From positions 21,092,871 through 21,156,870 of the forward strand of contig NC_135558.1 of NCBI RefSeq assembly GCF_964340395.1: a DNA stretch of 64,000 nucleotides. The letters are read 5' to 3'. A program made the position numbers and the translations under genes. Of the stretch, positions 20,745-33,110 are shown piece after piece (within the stretch, counting starts at the first letter, position 1; the number at the start of each line of letters is the position of its first letter). Origin of the DNA: Glandiceps talaboti. Its lineage: Eukaryota; Hemichordata; Enteropneusta; Spengelidae. Under the pieces are notes generated by a model. The model made no database searches. It was not told the DNA's origin and saw nothing but the letters and a program-made list of their open reading frames with translations.

Positions 20745-20925
20745 CACAAATATTTTGTCTTTTTAAATTGATGTCAGCTTCTGCATCCACTATTTCTTGC
20801 AAGACTTCAAAATTTTTGTGATTTTATTATTTTTTTCTCGAATACATGAAAAAAGTTCAGGGTTGGCAATGGAAAACTAGGGGTCAGGTAACCAGAACCA
20901 AACAATTTTTTCAGGCTTTGGGATA
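20745..20925 (-). repeat. Dispersed repeat R1, minus orientation (copy 1 of the duplication)
   Basis: Reverse-complement relative of 13870-14040; shares ttctcgaatac, gaaaacta(g)gggtca and agcttctgcatccact-type blocks. Its duplicate is at 35560-35740. Confidence 0.6.
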
Positions 20926-21527
20926 AGATAAAATGATCCTTACCATTGTTCCCTTTCACCATCTCAAAAGTACTACTACTAATAAATAATACTCAATCTA
21001 ACATCATTTTTAATATTCATTTATTGAAAGTCTGTATTTACATATTTTGTAAAATGACATACAACGTCAGAAAATCTTTCTTCACAATGGAAATAAATAC
21101 ACAATTCAAAAAGTGTACATCAAGAATGTAATCACATTATATCCAGTCAGTTGACTCTATACATCAGGGTTTAGTAGAAATAACATTTATATTACATAAA
21201 CCATAATGAATCTGTAAGTTCTTATTTATAATTTGAATTTATAAATGTACAATTATCAGTGGGCACTATCAGAAATCACAAATCAATCCATCTAGTCACT
21301 TGGCATAGTAATTGCCTTCCTTAGGTTAAATCTAAAAACCTATGTGTTTGTCATACCCAAGGCTGTCAAGTTTATTTCAGACATTAAACCTTTTCATGAA
21401 ATTTGAGAGATTATCGTGAAATGGACATGAAATTGATCACTAGTCTAGTACAAACTCTACCTGTACCCACACGTATCTAATCAGAACTGAAACATTTTTA
21501 TATGGTTAAATATAAGGTATAAAATGT

Positions 21528-22076
<549 letters not shown>

Positions 22077-23332
22077 TTATGGACTTACATTCAAACAAAA
22101 GGGATGTCATACATCATGAATTGATGGTTCTGAAAACTCACAACTGTTATGATTTATGTGTCTAATTGAGTGAAAATATTAACATAGAACCCTGATTGAA
22201 TTATTCTAGTATGTTAGAGTTGATGTATATCTTCAATGACATTAAAAATCATTCTGGTATTATAACAGTTGAAGGTATATACATTATTGTAAACCACAGA
22301 CTCTATTACAACACCAGTCATGACTCATTGTTGTGTACTGTGGCTTGCGAGAATACAGCTATAGTAATGGTTTCCTAGACATTTGATGTTTATATACTAA
22401 ATGACACTAAATGTCATCAAATCATTTATAGAATTATTCCTAAATACCAACTTAGAGTTCTACTAATAGCAAGTTACTTAGTGATGGTTTTGTACAACTT
22501 AAAAAGACAGTATAAAACTGTTCTTCCAATTTGTAATGGATGTACATCTGATGAGAAGAAACCAATAACACAAAGACCATATGGAAAACAACGGAACACA
22601 TAACTACCTGAACTAGACACTCACACACAAAACAACAAAATCTACCTACCCTATCTATTCTAAAATTTAGCGTAATCGGAACCACATAATGTTCTTAGGC
22701 CTTAGTGTGAGTTAGAAAAATTCAATTCAAATATTTCAGCCCCCCCCCCCTTGGGAACTTGCAATCGAGACTGAGCATGCTCAGACGCAAAGGACTTTGG
22801 AATTATCTGTAGTTATTGTAATACCTAATCTGGCGCTATTGATAAAATGAACCTCCTACAATGGTCAGGGTAACCATGACTAGATTATTTGTGGTTACAA
22901 ACAATGTAATGATATTGTTTACATTACTGATTGATTCATATTTACCATAACATTCCCCATGATGCACCATTCAGGATATTCAAGATAATGGGTTTGCAAG
23001 TTCCCAATTGAAACGTAAATGTCAATTAATGACGTGTGATGATAATGATGATATACTAGTAATGACAAGAATAATGTCCCATGAAATCGTCGTTATTATA
23101 ATTGTTCACCCGATTTCGAATTTGACATCAACTTACTGGTGACCGGGATAAGCTATATTTGGACGATGTATTTTGACAGAAATTACTGGTGTCCCATTGG
23201 GGGGGGGGGGGGATAAGCAGCAAAAGTTTATTTCCAAGACGCATTTCACGTTAAAAAGAATTAATTCTATAAGTTATAGTTATAATAGTTATAAACGAAA
23301 TCCCACATTCTCAAACACGTTTATCAGGTTTG

Positions 23333-23460
23333 CAAAACGTGGTAGTCATCAGGTCTGGTACCACCACCAAGGCTACAAAACGTGATAGTAATCAAGTCTG
23401 GTACCACCACCAAGGCTACAAAACGTGATAGTAATCAAGTCTGGTACCACCACCACGGCT
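23333..23460. repeat. 45-bp minisatellite, about 2.5 copies (copy 2)
   Basis: Contracted or ancestral equivalent of the array at 14862-15150. Confidence 0.9.
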
Positions 23461-24096
23461 TCTTATTACTTACGAGTAACGTTTCACCTGGCAGTGTCAG
23501 CTGGACGGGTTTTTCAAACTGTTAAGTGTTTACTGGCTTAACGCCAGAGGGCGTAGTAGCGATGACGAAATCCTACATTGTGTATCCTCATCTAAGTCAA
23601 TGACGCTAACTAAGATGATTCTAATGGCACAAATCATTCTTGTACAAAACAGAGTTGAAAAAGAAAGACAATAATTATTTCAGAACATATCTTACAATAA
23701 TCAACCTTGAATATTTCCAGTGCTAGAACTATCCCCATGGCCCCCCATCAGAATAATTTAGTTCTAATTATTGTAATAACTTTCATCTACTTTATTATGT
23801 GTACTTTCTATTGGAATAAAATTCCAGACACAATTCTTCTTTCTTTTTTTTGGCCTTTAAAACTCTTTGTACGGTGAGTGCTATGCTACAACGTTCTATA
23901 AAGCTTCACATTACATGTTGTGGTTGGCCAGGAAAGTGCTACAGCAAGGGGCAAATAGCAATCAATGAGAAAAAATAACTTATTACATATGTTCTGTTGT
24001 ATTCCAACAATTGTCTGTAGGAACAAGAATCTCAAAACTTTACCCTTACGGAAGGCATTCAATTTAAATCTGGTCACTACTGTGGACGTTACCACT

Positions 24097-24227
24097 GTCT
24101 ACACTGCGTGATGATTGGTGAACCTAGTATGAATATGCATTACCTAATGAATATGTATATATGAGCATATATATAAAGAAGAAAGAAGTACATCTGGTGA
24201 CACCTCACGGCGGGTTGAGACACCAAG
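24097..24227 (+). repeat. A1, left split direct repeat with TATA-like promoter
   Basis: 131 bp shared with A2 at 30504-30634, diverging only in the last 15 bases or so. Contains TATATAAAG at 24170-24178, a likely core promoter for the element's mRNA, about 75 bases before the first ATG at 24251. Confidence 0.85.
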
Positions 24228-24250
24228 CAGTTGAAAAGTCAGCACTCGTC

Positions 24251-24409
24251 ATGACTGCCCCAGGAAGTGCCAGTGGTACTACGCGAGCAACTCTGCAAAC
24301 TCCAGTAATTAACCCAGCCCTACAAGCGCCGGCGGCTAGTGGAACTACCCCAATTTCCAGTGCGGCGACACAGTCTTTGGGAACAACCATGAACAATAAT
24401 AATGCACAG
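24251..24409 (+). CDS. YR element leader / Gag exon 1
   Basis: 53 codons from the ATG at 24251 to a donor GCACAG|GTGGGT at 24409/24410. The peptide is rich in Ala, Thr, Ser, Pro and Asn without a recognisable fold, like many disordered Gag N-termini. Read without splicing the frame stops at 24433. It ends in phase 0, as do the acceptors before the Gag, pol and possibly YR frames. Confidence 0.6.
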
Positions 24410-24957
24410 GTGGGTGAATGTCCTGTTCTGTAATAATGTTGCACAAGGTGTATAATATAGTCAGCCCCCACACTTGTAGACGTGGCAGGCAGATATGTAA
24501 CCTACCGGAGAACTGTCGTCATGGCTCTGTCCCACTGCCTAAAATGATTGGAAGGGGGAATTTCGTTCACGCGGTCACCCGGTACTGTTATTAGGGGGAA
24601 AAATCTCGAGCTTTAGCCTCGTAAGTGAAAATTTCGTTCATTCAAGGGTTTGGTGTATTTGGTTGTTTTTTCATTCTACAACATGTATTTCCGGTAACGT
24701 GTAGTTTGGGAAGGTCTCCTAATTTGCATTGTCATGAGAATATTAATGTATGTGTTTCTTGTCTTTCCCGTGGCAAACATACGCATACTGAAGTACATAA
24801 TAGTTTACGACTAGTTTTTAAAATCATGTTATGGCTAGGAAGGGAGAAGGAAAGGACACAGAAAAAGGAGTAAAAGTTGCAACTGGAAATGATACTGTGG
24901 TGGAACACGGTGTCCCATGTTGAGGGTGACATGTGGAAAATTTGTCAGAACCAAGGA

Positions 24958-25110
24958 GGGCAAGTCATGCCAGGCGTCCCTAAGGAAGTTGGTTGACGCG
25001 GGAGAAAAGGCAAGGTGTCCCCACGGAGGTGGGTCTGACGCGGGTGAAAAGGCAAGGCGTCCCTACGGATGTGGGTTTTGACGCGGGTGAAAGGCAAGTC
25101 GTCCCAGGTG
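24958..25110. repeat. About 48-bp imperfect tandem repeat in the element's intron
   Basis: Three blocks containing gacgcgggtgaaaaggcaag and cgtccc(t/c)acgga(g/t)gtggg within the proposed intron 24410-25228. Possibly a structured RNA region; no function assigned. Confidence 0.6.
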
Positions 25111-25228
25111 TCATCACTGGGTTGCTAGATGAGAGTTTTGACGTCCCTGGATGAACATGTGTGACGTGGCATATATGCAAATGTACATGAGAATGCCAGA
25201 GTGACGTATGTTATTTGTTTTGTCACAG

Positions 25229-25585
25229 GTACTCCAGGTGGCAGGGCCAAATGAGGCGGTTTTGCAAAAGAGAGAGGCGAATGAAAGATTTCAAAGAGCA
25301 TTAGCAGAGCTGAGATTATATGCTGAAAGAGATGAATGTATATTCAACGCTGAAGAAGCCCTCGCGAGATTACAGTTAGTGGTGGATACATCCCAAGAGA
25401 TTCGTCACCCAGAGTACCAAAAATATATAGCCATGCTGAGAGCCCTGCGCAAGGAAAAAGAGTCGCCGGCAATGTCAAACATGATGCTTGCACTCATTGG
25501 CCCCAAGGAGCACGCGGAGGTCATCGAGAAAATAGCGAAAATCAAGAAAGCTAATCAGGAAAAAGAGAAAGAGTGGGGGAGATAA
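25229..25585 (+). CDS. YR element Gag-like exon 2
   Basis: Opens at a T-rich acceptor (ttttgtcacag, ending 25228) in phase 0 and runs 118 codons to TAA at 25583-25585. The product is helical and charged, with a lysine/glutamate-rich end. No match to a named Gag family can be claimed by eye. Immediately after it, a zinc knuckle is encoded in the +1 frame (see next entry), so the functional Gag may require a frameshift, or this copy may carry an indel. An in-frame ATG at 25208 would allow an unspliced start. Confidence 0.6.
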   Translation, partial: VLQVAGPNEAVLQKREANERFQRALAELRLYAERDECIFNAEEALARLQLVVDTSQEIRHPEYQKYIAMLRALRKEKESPAMSNMMLALIGPKEHAEVIEKIAKIKKANQEKEKEWGR

Positions 25586-25706
25586 GTTGAGAGCTGGAAT
25601 CCGATGCTGGAAATGCGGAAAATTTGGACATGTAGCACGAAACTGCTATAGCAGAGAATATGATAGAGGGGCTGAGAGGGATAGAAGGGATAGAAGGTGG
25701 CGATAA
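25536..25706 (+). CDS. CCHC zinc-knuckle frame downstream of Gag (+1 frame)
   Basis: The frame is open from 25536 and ends at TAA 25704-25706. It encodes CWKCGKFGHVARNC at 25605-25646, a perfect CX2CX4HX4C nucleic-acid-binding knuckle, followed by an Arg/Asp-rich tail. It overlaps the Gag-like frame for about 50 bases (25536-25585). Zinc knuckles normally end Gag proteins, so it belongs functionally to Gag. Confidence 0.6.
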   Translation, partial: RKSRKLIRKKRKSGGDKLRAGIRCWKCGKFGHVARNCYSREYDRGAERDRRDRRWR

Positions 25707-26133
25707 CTTATGTTAAGTCTGTCGTATATAGACAACTCAATGTCTGTCAATGAAAAGTCGTGAATTTCACATTGATATCTTGAGGGGTGAAATGATGTTT
25801 ATGTATTAATGAAGAGATAAATAAAGGAAATGGATGGAAAATATGTGCTAACGTCATTTCATTAGATTGAATGATATGATCAGAATGGATGTGGTTTGGA
25901 TATTGGATAGTATAGTGTTGGAAGGTGGCGAGGGAGTAGTAAAAAAAAAAGAAAAAAAAAGCAAGCCTGGGGGAGTCTGACATGGTTTCTACATATACCA
26001 GTCACTTCTGCTTAACCAGGCTGCCCCTTTGCCTGGTTTTGGTGGGGTTTTTTTGTTTGTTTTTGTTAAAGATTAGTTAAGTCTATGTACTAATGTGGAT
26101 ATAGACTAAATCCCTCCCCGCTCACCATTTCAG

Positions 26134-28322
26134 GTGAATGTGCACGACATACCAAAATGGGAAAAAGAGGTTCGCCTGAACCCAATGAAAGCCTACAGTG
26201 ATCATCTGACCAGAAAAGTTGACTGGGTTGGCTGGAATGGAGAAAGTGCACCGATATCGGTCTGTCCACAACCAAGAATGGTGGGAATGGGACTGATCAA
26301 GGCATCAGCCCTAGATCTTCGTTTTAGAAACCCTGGAGCGTTTACTGCTGGAGAAATCCATAATCACACTGAAGAATGGTATAACGTATTGAAAGGTCAA
26401 GGAAATGAGGGAATGGTTGGAAAGTGGATAAAAAATGGCGTCTCAGTATTTGATTTCGTAACTGCTTTTAAGGGCACGTTCAGGGGGAAGAGGTACGACT
26501 CTGCTTTCCCACCAAGCATATACTTGCCGAATAACAAGATATGTGGGAAATATATTGACTTTATAAGTGAGACCATAAAGGAAAGAGTTCGGTCGGGTGC
26601 ACTAGAAATATGGGGTGAGGTTGGGAAAGTAGAACCACCATATATAGTCATGCCATTGACGGTCGAACCAACGAAACCACGTTTGTGTCATGATGAACGA
26701 TTCCTGAACAACTGGATGAAGACCCTACCATTCAGACTAGATCACATTACACAACTACCAAGATATCTAGATAGAGGACATTTCCAAACAAAACTAGACA
26801 ACAAAAGTGGGTATGATCACGTGATGATAACCATGGCAAGCAGAGCCTTATTAGGTATTCAATGGGGTGGATGGTGGTATGTATGTGCAACATTACCGTT
26901 TGGCTGGAAGTGTTCACCGTACATTTACCAGACCATAGGTTTATGCGCAATGAATGAAATAAGGAAATGTGGAGTCCCGTCATCCCTGTACATCGATGAT
27001 AGACATGCGGGTCAGATACGAAACTGCACAGAGAATACATGGTCTAACATGGAAAAGGCGAATGCAGCATGCTATATCATGTCATATATACTTATTTCGC
27101 TTGGCTATTATCTCGCCTTGGAAAAGTGTATATTTATTCCAACACAAACCTTAGAGTTTCTAGGATTCAAGGTGGATACGGTCAAGACGATATTTAGTAT
27201 AACACAAAGAAAGAGAGAGAAGTTTGCCGAATTAAGGGAACATATTCTGAATCAAAGTCCAGTGTCTGTGAAAACCCTACAGCGAATGATGGGAAAATGT
27301 GTATCACTGACAGTAGCTATACCGTCGGCAAAACTGTACATCCGGGAAATGGCACTAGCACTATCGAGAGCCGGGAAGGATGAAGGGATAGTCTATCTCC
27401 ACCCGAAACTACAAGAGGAAATTGAAAGTTGGAGAAGGTTAGATACAGGGGAAGGATATAGCCCATGGAAAGAGGAAAAACATGTGATAGTTACGATTGC
27501 TAGCGATGCATCCCAATATGGATGGGGTGGTACCGTCATGTCGGGTAGGAAGACAGGAGAAATACGAGATTACTGGGGGCAAGATTTGCAAGAGAAACCA
27601 ATAGCATATAAAGAAAGCAAGGCACTAGAAAAAACCTTACTTTCATTTCATGAAAGAACACGCAACACACGAGTGATAGCATATACTGACAACGAAACAC
27701 TAATGCATTGTTGGAAAAACAGGGGAAGCAAAAGTAGTGACATGAACAATGCGTTAAAAAGCCTATATGAAGTGGTTGACGGTCTCGATATCGAAATCGA
27801 AATGAGGTACATCCCATCGAGACACAATCCTGCAGACCCACCCTCACGACGACTAACACCAGCAGATGCCAGGTTATTACCAGAATATTGGGAGCGAATA
27901 GATCGAGAGTTTGGTGGGAAGGACGGTCATTCAGTAGACTTGATGGCACTAGATTCGAACGCTCAACATGACAGAAATGGTACCCCATTACGACATTTCA
28001 CACCATGGGAAACGCCTAACACCTCAGGGGTGGATGTATTTGCCCAAAATATAACAGGCGAAAACTGTTATGTTTTTCCCCCATTTCAGATGGTAGGGCC
28101 CATACTTAAATTAGTTAAAGAGCAAAAAGGTCTGGCAACATTCGTGATACCGAAATTGTCACCAATGAAATACTGGTGGCCGATTGTGCAAGGGGAAGCA
28201 AAGAAGTTGGTGGAATTGGCCCCAGCAGGGGAATACATATTTGAAGTCCCTAATAAAAAAGGATGGATAAGAGTACCCTCACTGTATGATATATGGGCCT
28301 GTAAGATGGACTACAGACAGTA

Positions 28323-28323
<1 letters not shown>
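26134..28323 (+). CDS. YR element Pol: reverse transcriptase and RNase H
   Basis: 729 codons, numbered from 26134. No ATG opens the frame. It is entered at a strong acceptor, a pyrimidine tract at 26111-26130 then CAG at 26131-26133, after an in-frame TAA at 26107-26109; the first internal Met is residue 18. RT motifs: LDNKSGYDHV at 221-230, ATLPFGWKCSPY at 252-263, catalytic YIDD at 286-289, and FLGF at 342-345. RNase H catalytic residues are D458 (ASDASQYGWGG), E494, D519 (YTDN) and D568 (NPADPPSR). The following region, VDLMALDSNAQ to FPPFQMV (about 601-653), is a conserved post-RNase H segment in DIRS-order Pol proteins. No stop or frameshift is seen. It makes cDNA from the element RNA. 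Confidence 0.93.
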
Positions 28324-28387
<64 letters not shown>

Positions 28388-28475
28388 AAGAAAGAGAAAC
28401 AAACAAACAAACAAACAAACAAACAAACAAACAAACAAACAAACAAACAAACAAACAAAAAACAAAAAAAACAAA
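28324..28475. repeat. (AG)n and (AAAC)n microsatellites between pol and YR
   Basis: Starts one base after the pol stop. The open frame of the recombinase extends back through this block, but that extension is an artefact of the repeat. Confidence 0.95.
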
Positions 28476-28543
28476 AAAAACACCGAATATGCTTGTATAG
28501 AGTAACGCTTATAGAGGGAAATAAAGAAATAAATAAAAAATAT

Positions 28544-29887
28544 ATGTTCATGTTACAGCCTTTGATGTACGGTGCCCCACGACTCTGGATGCCAGCAGTG
28601 CAGTGTGGGGAGTGTCATTATCCCAACGACATAGAATATAACTTCTGCCAGAGATGCGGTCATAATAACCGAATGAAAATAAACATCCCACAAGGAAGAG
28701 AAAACAACCAGCCAAACGTTGATATTAAGGCCATTGACAAACGCATGAATGAAATACTTGATGGGGCAACTAACTCAACATACAATAAACGAAAATCACG
28801 TCTGCAAGAGGAAATGGAGGGGTTCCTGGCAAGTTTGATTCCACCAAAAAGTTTAGCATCTGCGTCACCAAGAGATGTAGTTAGGTTCTTAGTATATAAA
28901 GATAAAGACGGGCGGACCGTTATACATGCGGCGGGATGTGAAAAAGGTGACAGCTGCCAGTGTCCAACAAGGCTTGCGTTCAAAACAGTTGACTCATATA
29001 TCGGACAATTAAGATCAATATTTGAAAGTACAGGAAGAGGTGGAGATTGGGATGTCAGGTTGGGATTAGGGAATCCAGCAGCGGATAAGACAGTCAAGCA
29101 ATACCTAAAAGGGGTAACTGAAGAACAAATGAAGGAAAACTTAGTACCGAGACAGGCAAAACCAATCACATTAGGGAAGGTTAGAAGGATAGTGGAAGAA
29201 ATTGACCGAAAGATTGAGATATGTCTGAATATTAACCCACTTCAGCTATTTATTTTGGCCAGGGATAAAGCACTGCTCCTTTGTCTAGCGTTTACGGGCG
29301 ACAGAGCTAGCGATCTTTTGCCCATAAAAACAGAAAATATAGCCAGTCTGCAGAATGGTGGACTACTGTTAAACCATGTATGGGGAAAAACACTTAGGGA
29401 TGGAAATACTAGATGTTGCCCAATAATGAGAAATGAGGATGAGAAAATCTGTCCGGTTAGGGTAGTCCTTTCATATATTGATATGGCAAACTCGTTGACT
29501 ATCAACTTAAACCCAGGTGTATTCTTCCGGTCCACGACGAAAGAAGGGAAAGTTACCAATGAAGCTCTTTCAACGAATGCGGCAAATGCAAGGCTTAAAG
29601 ATCATCTAACAAAATTAGGAATCTTTGAGGGGGAGACAATCCACAGTTTCCGAAGTGCTTGTGCGATAGCACTAGCACTATCTGGATCAACCATGCCCGA
29701 GATTATGCAACATGTGGGATGGAAGACCGCATCTACAGCATCGCACTACTTGCAGTTATCAAAGGTGTTGTCTCCAACAGCACCAGCGATGAGACTCAAA
29801 GAAAGGGCGATCAGTGAGGCACAACAAGTATATGAGAGCTTTAACAATTTAGCAGAGGTACAAAAAGTATGCAAGGAAAATCCTTAA
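28544..29887 (+). CDS. YR element tyrosine recombinase with N-terminal zinc ribbon
   Basis: Start taken at the ATG at 28544 (alternatives 28550 and 28565); 447 residues, stop at 29885-29887. Residues 21-38 have CGEC...CQRC spacing, a zinc-ribbon-like module. Residues 104-200 form a SAM-like core-binding region. The catalytic domain has R254 (TGDRASDL), a probable lysine at 282, H367-x-x-R370 (IHSFR), H390 (QHVGW) and the nucleophile Y402 (ASHYLQL), so the RHRHY set is complete. It integrates circular cDNA by recombination at short identical sequences, which matches the absent target-site duplication. A possible acceptor (ttacag, ending 28558) also lies in phase 0. Confidence 0.93.
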   Translation: MFMLQPLMYGAPRLWMPAVQCGECHYPNDIEYNFCQRCGHNNRMKINIPQGRENNQPNVDIKAIDKRMNEILDGATNSTYNKRKSRLQEEMEGFLASLIPPKSLASASPRDVVRFLVYKDKDGRTVIHAAGCEKGDSCQCPTRLAFKTVDSYIGQLRSIFESTGRGGDWDVRLGLGNPAADKTVKQYLKGVTEEQMKENLVPRQAKPITLGKVRRIVEEIDRKIEICLNINPLQLFILARDKALLLCLAFTGDRASDLLPIKTENIASLQNGGLLLNHVWGKTLRDGNTRCCPIMRNEDEKICPVRVVLSYIDMANSLTINLNPGVFFRSTTKEGKVTNEALSTNAANARLKDHLTKLGIFEGETIHSFRSACAIALALSGSTMPEIMQHVGWKTASTASHYLQLSKVLSPTAPAMRLKERAISEAQQVYESFNNLAEVQKVCKENP

Positions 29888-29894
29888 GTACAAC

Positions 29895-30147
<253 letters not shown>

Positions 30148-30435
30148 ATTCGAAAGGGAGAGACAGAGGGGAACAGAATAAGAGACAGAGTAAGCAGATC
30201 TAGAAGTGTTATTATATATATACAATGTAGAAACTTTGTCGTCCCAGAATACATATGAGTAGTAGGAAACAGAAATAAAATATATGATAATAATCTGTAC
30301 CGTGTGCTTATAACACCATAACCTGGAATCGACGTATGTAGATTAACTGGCCTGGATGTGGTGAGTTGATGAGATATGGAGAGAGGGGGAGATGAGAGGA
30401 GGGTGGAGTGTAGTATGATAAACGAACGGAAGGGG

Positions 30436-30503
30436 ACAATGGACTCAGGCCACCCCACACTAAATCATACAGAACCAACATTACGCAGTGTACATGGGAA
30501 ACT
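30436..30503 (+). repeat. B1 split direct repeat
   Basis: 68 bp, two mismatches with B2 (30721-30788). Its last bases (gggaaact) join A2 directly and so reconstruct the junction of a circular element. Confidence 0.88.
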
Positions 30504-30634
30504 GTCTACACTGCGTGATGATTGGTGAACCTAGTATGAATATGCATTACCTAATGAATATGTATATATGAGCATATATATAAAGAAGAAAGAAGTACAT
30601 CTGGTGACACCTCACGGCGGGGTGATATACCAAG
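30504..30634 (+). repeat. A2 split direct repeat
   Basis: Copy of A1, including the TATA-like box; identical for about the first 115 bases. Confidence 0.88.
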
Positions 30635-30720
30635 CTCCCACCCTCCCACCCTGTCTATAACACATTTATGGGCAGTCATGACGAGCGAATCAAAATAGGA
30701 AAGTACGACACACACCAACA

Positions 30721-30788
30721 ACAATGGCCTCAGGCCACCCCACACTAAATCATACAGAACCAACATTACGCAGTGTAGATGGGAAACT
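30721..30788 (+). repeat. B2, right end of the YR element
   Basis: Ends gggaaact at 30788, then the target flank tgttactattg resumes as in the empty site. Confidence 0.88.
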
Positions 30789-32154
30789 TGTTACTATTGT
30801 GGACATGACCTATTTTCATTATTGGGTTTTTCATAAAAGTGTGGTGACCCTCTGGCTGCTGAAGGACGACTACTGTCATTGTAGAGAAGAATGGACCAAT
30901 CGTGAAGGTGACTAGCTATACTCTAACGTATTCTTATCCATTGTTTGACGTGAATAGTAAACCTGTCAGTGATTCATTACCAAATCAGAAACCTTGACCG
31001 GCCACGGAATTCAGATACCTTTACCTGATTCCTTTTCCCGTTGAAATAACGAGTAGGAGGCTGAAAAAATGGCGGACGTGAAAGTTGTCAATGAAAGTCG
31101 TTCTATCGGAAGCAGTTGATGTTTTTTCCAGATACTTGTAATTTTTCAGCAGCTAGCAGTTTTGCTGTCTGTACAGACACAGTGAATGTACAACTGATAA
31201 CAGTGTCTTGTATATTTTGAGACAGGAAACCATACTGCTGAGAGCAAACTCGCAGTTTCATCTACCCGAAATAAAACACCTACACAGTGCTGGAAGGTTC
31301 AAGCAGACTATCTATATACAACCTATAACATATAATAATAAATATCTATTCAACGGGGATACACATACATAAAGGTGACCTTAAAATATACATTCCGAAT
31401 ACTGGTCTCTGTAGAGTTGTTTTTTTTTATTAGGGTGACCTTATTTTTTGTGTCATTACTGGACCGATTCAAATTTTCAGCTCCGATATCAAAATAAAAA
31501 ATATTTTTGTTTGCACCCGCGGCCCATAATATTTGGCGGAAGAGTGCTCTTTCTGTCAAGAATAAGCAAGTGTCTGGACTGTCAATGTTATCTACAGTCA
31601 TGATGGCAATGACGACACTTAATTCACGAACAGGGCATTTTTTCCAGGACAGAAGTTATTCAAGTGGGGGGGGGGGGGGTTCTGAAAACATGACAATTGT
31701 GTAGAGAAGTTGGGTAAGGGGTTGTTATCAGAAATCCCCCCCCCCAAAAAAAAAGAAGAGAGAGAGAGGAGGAAAAGGAGACCCATAGAAAGATGAGGAT
31801 GATTTTTTTTGTTGATTACTTATATATTTTTTAATCGACCGACCGACCCCGGCATAGTTGCAACGAAAATGTAATGAGAAACATTTTAAGGAAGATCGAT
31901 ATATAAAATTAAAAGTAATGAGAAATTGATCAAATGTGATTTTTACAAAAAACATTTATTATGTTCAAAGAAAATAATAATAACACGATACGTCTGATTA
32001 TCCCATAATACTATGTGACGTAATCAACATTGTTTATTTCATTTGTCTAATATTTAAAAAGTTTTCGGTATGGTAAAATGGCAAAGCGTCGTAGAGGATT
32101 CGATGTCACTTCTCCAACAAATTATCCAGTCTCGCGCCTCATATCAGATAATTT

Positions 32155-32460
32155 GTAAATGGGCATAGTAGCTCAGTTAACACACAATATGCTCACAGTA
32201 GTAACACATGTGTGCTGTAGTCAAATTACCATGTGGAATGCTCTGCTTTCGTATCGGCAGACTGTCACTATATTCTAGGCATTTAAATCAGGTCTTAAGA
32301 CCTATTTCTTCAATATGACTTTCGCTTGAGTCTGTTTTTGGACTCGTTATTCTGTGCTTTGTAAAACGCATTGTGATAGTTATATGGAATACGCTATATA
32401 AGAAAATTAGATTTGATGTTAATATTGCCAAGAGATATAAAAAAAAGAAAAATAACGAAT
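32155..32460. mobile_element. SINE/LINE 3'-tail-like fragment (copy 2)
   Basis: Duplicate of 17110-17400, with a roughly 20-base additional segment near 32243-32265 (tttcgtatcggcagactgtc) that copy 1 lacks. Confidence 0.35.
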
Positions 32461-33110
32461 AACTAATTAAACGTCAACTAAATAAATGTCTCTCGAAATG
32501 TTTTGAAAATTTGTCACTATTTTGACATGAATATGATGGGTGAAAATCACACTATTTGTTTTTGTTTGTTTGCTGGGGTAGTCTTTTTGCATGAATTATT
32601 TATAGGTACCTGTAATATTCTACCAACCAAAGCATAATTAACCATCATTTGACATTAGTTGAATGAAATGTGGGCCATGAACTAGTAGTGAATTACGTCA
32701 TACACCTAAATGATGTAACCCCTATCATGACGTCATACACCTAAATGATACGGTAACCCCTATCATTCCATCAACTACAGACAACTTTCTTAATTGTCTG
32801 TGCATCAACTTCACAAACAACACCTGATAGAATTTTTAAAAAATTGATAGGATAGTTGAAATGGAAGTTTTCACACGAGTGATAAAGTTCATTAATTGTA
32901 ATATCAAGAGAAAGTAAGATTTGTACATTCTAATTATCATAATGCCTTCAAAACAATTCAATTACAACGTCCTAATTGATTAATTAATTAATTAATGAAA
33001 ATACATGATAAATCATTCATAATCTCATCAGCTCTTGGCGCAAATTCAAGTATATCGTTATCGGCATGTTCAAATGAACGCTATATAGGCATCGTATATA
33101 TAGCTCAATT

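Noticed and set aside
28286-28543. N-terminal extension of the recombinase frame through AG and AAAC repeats
   Set aside because: Low-complexity read-through starting inside the pol frame; the conserved protein starts at 28544 or later.
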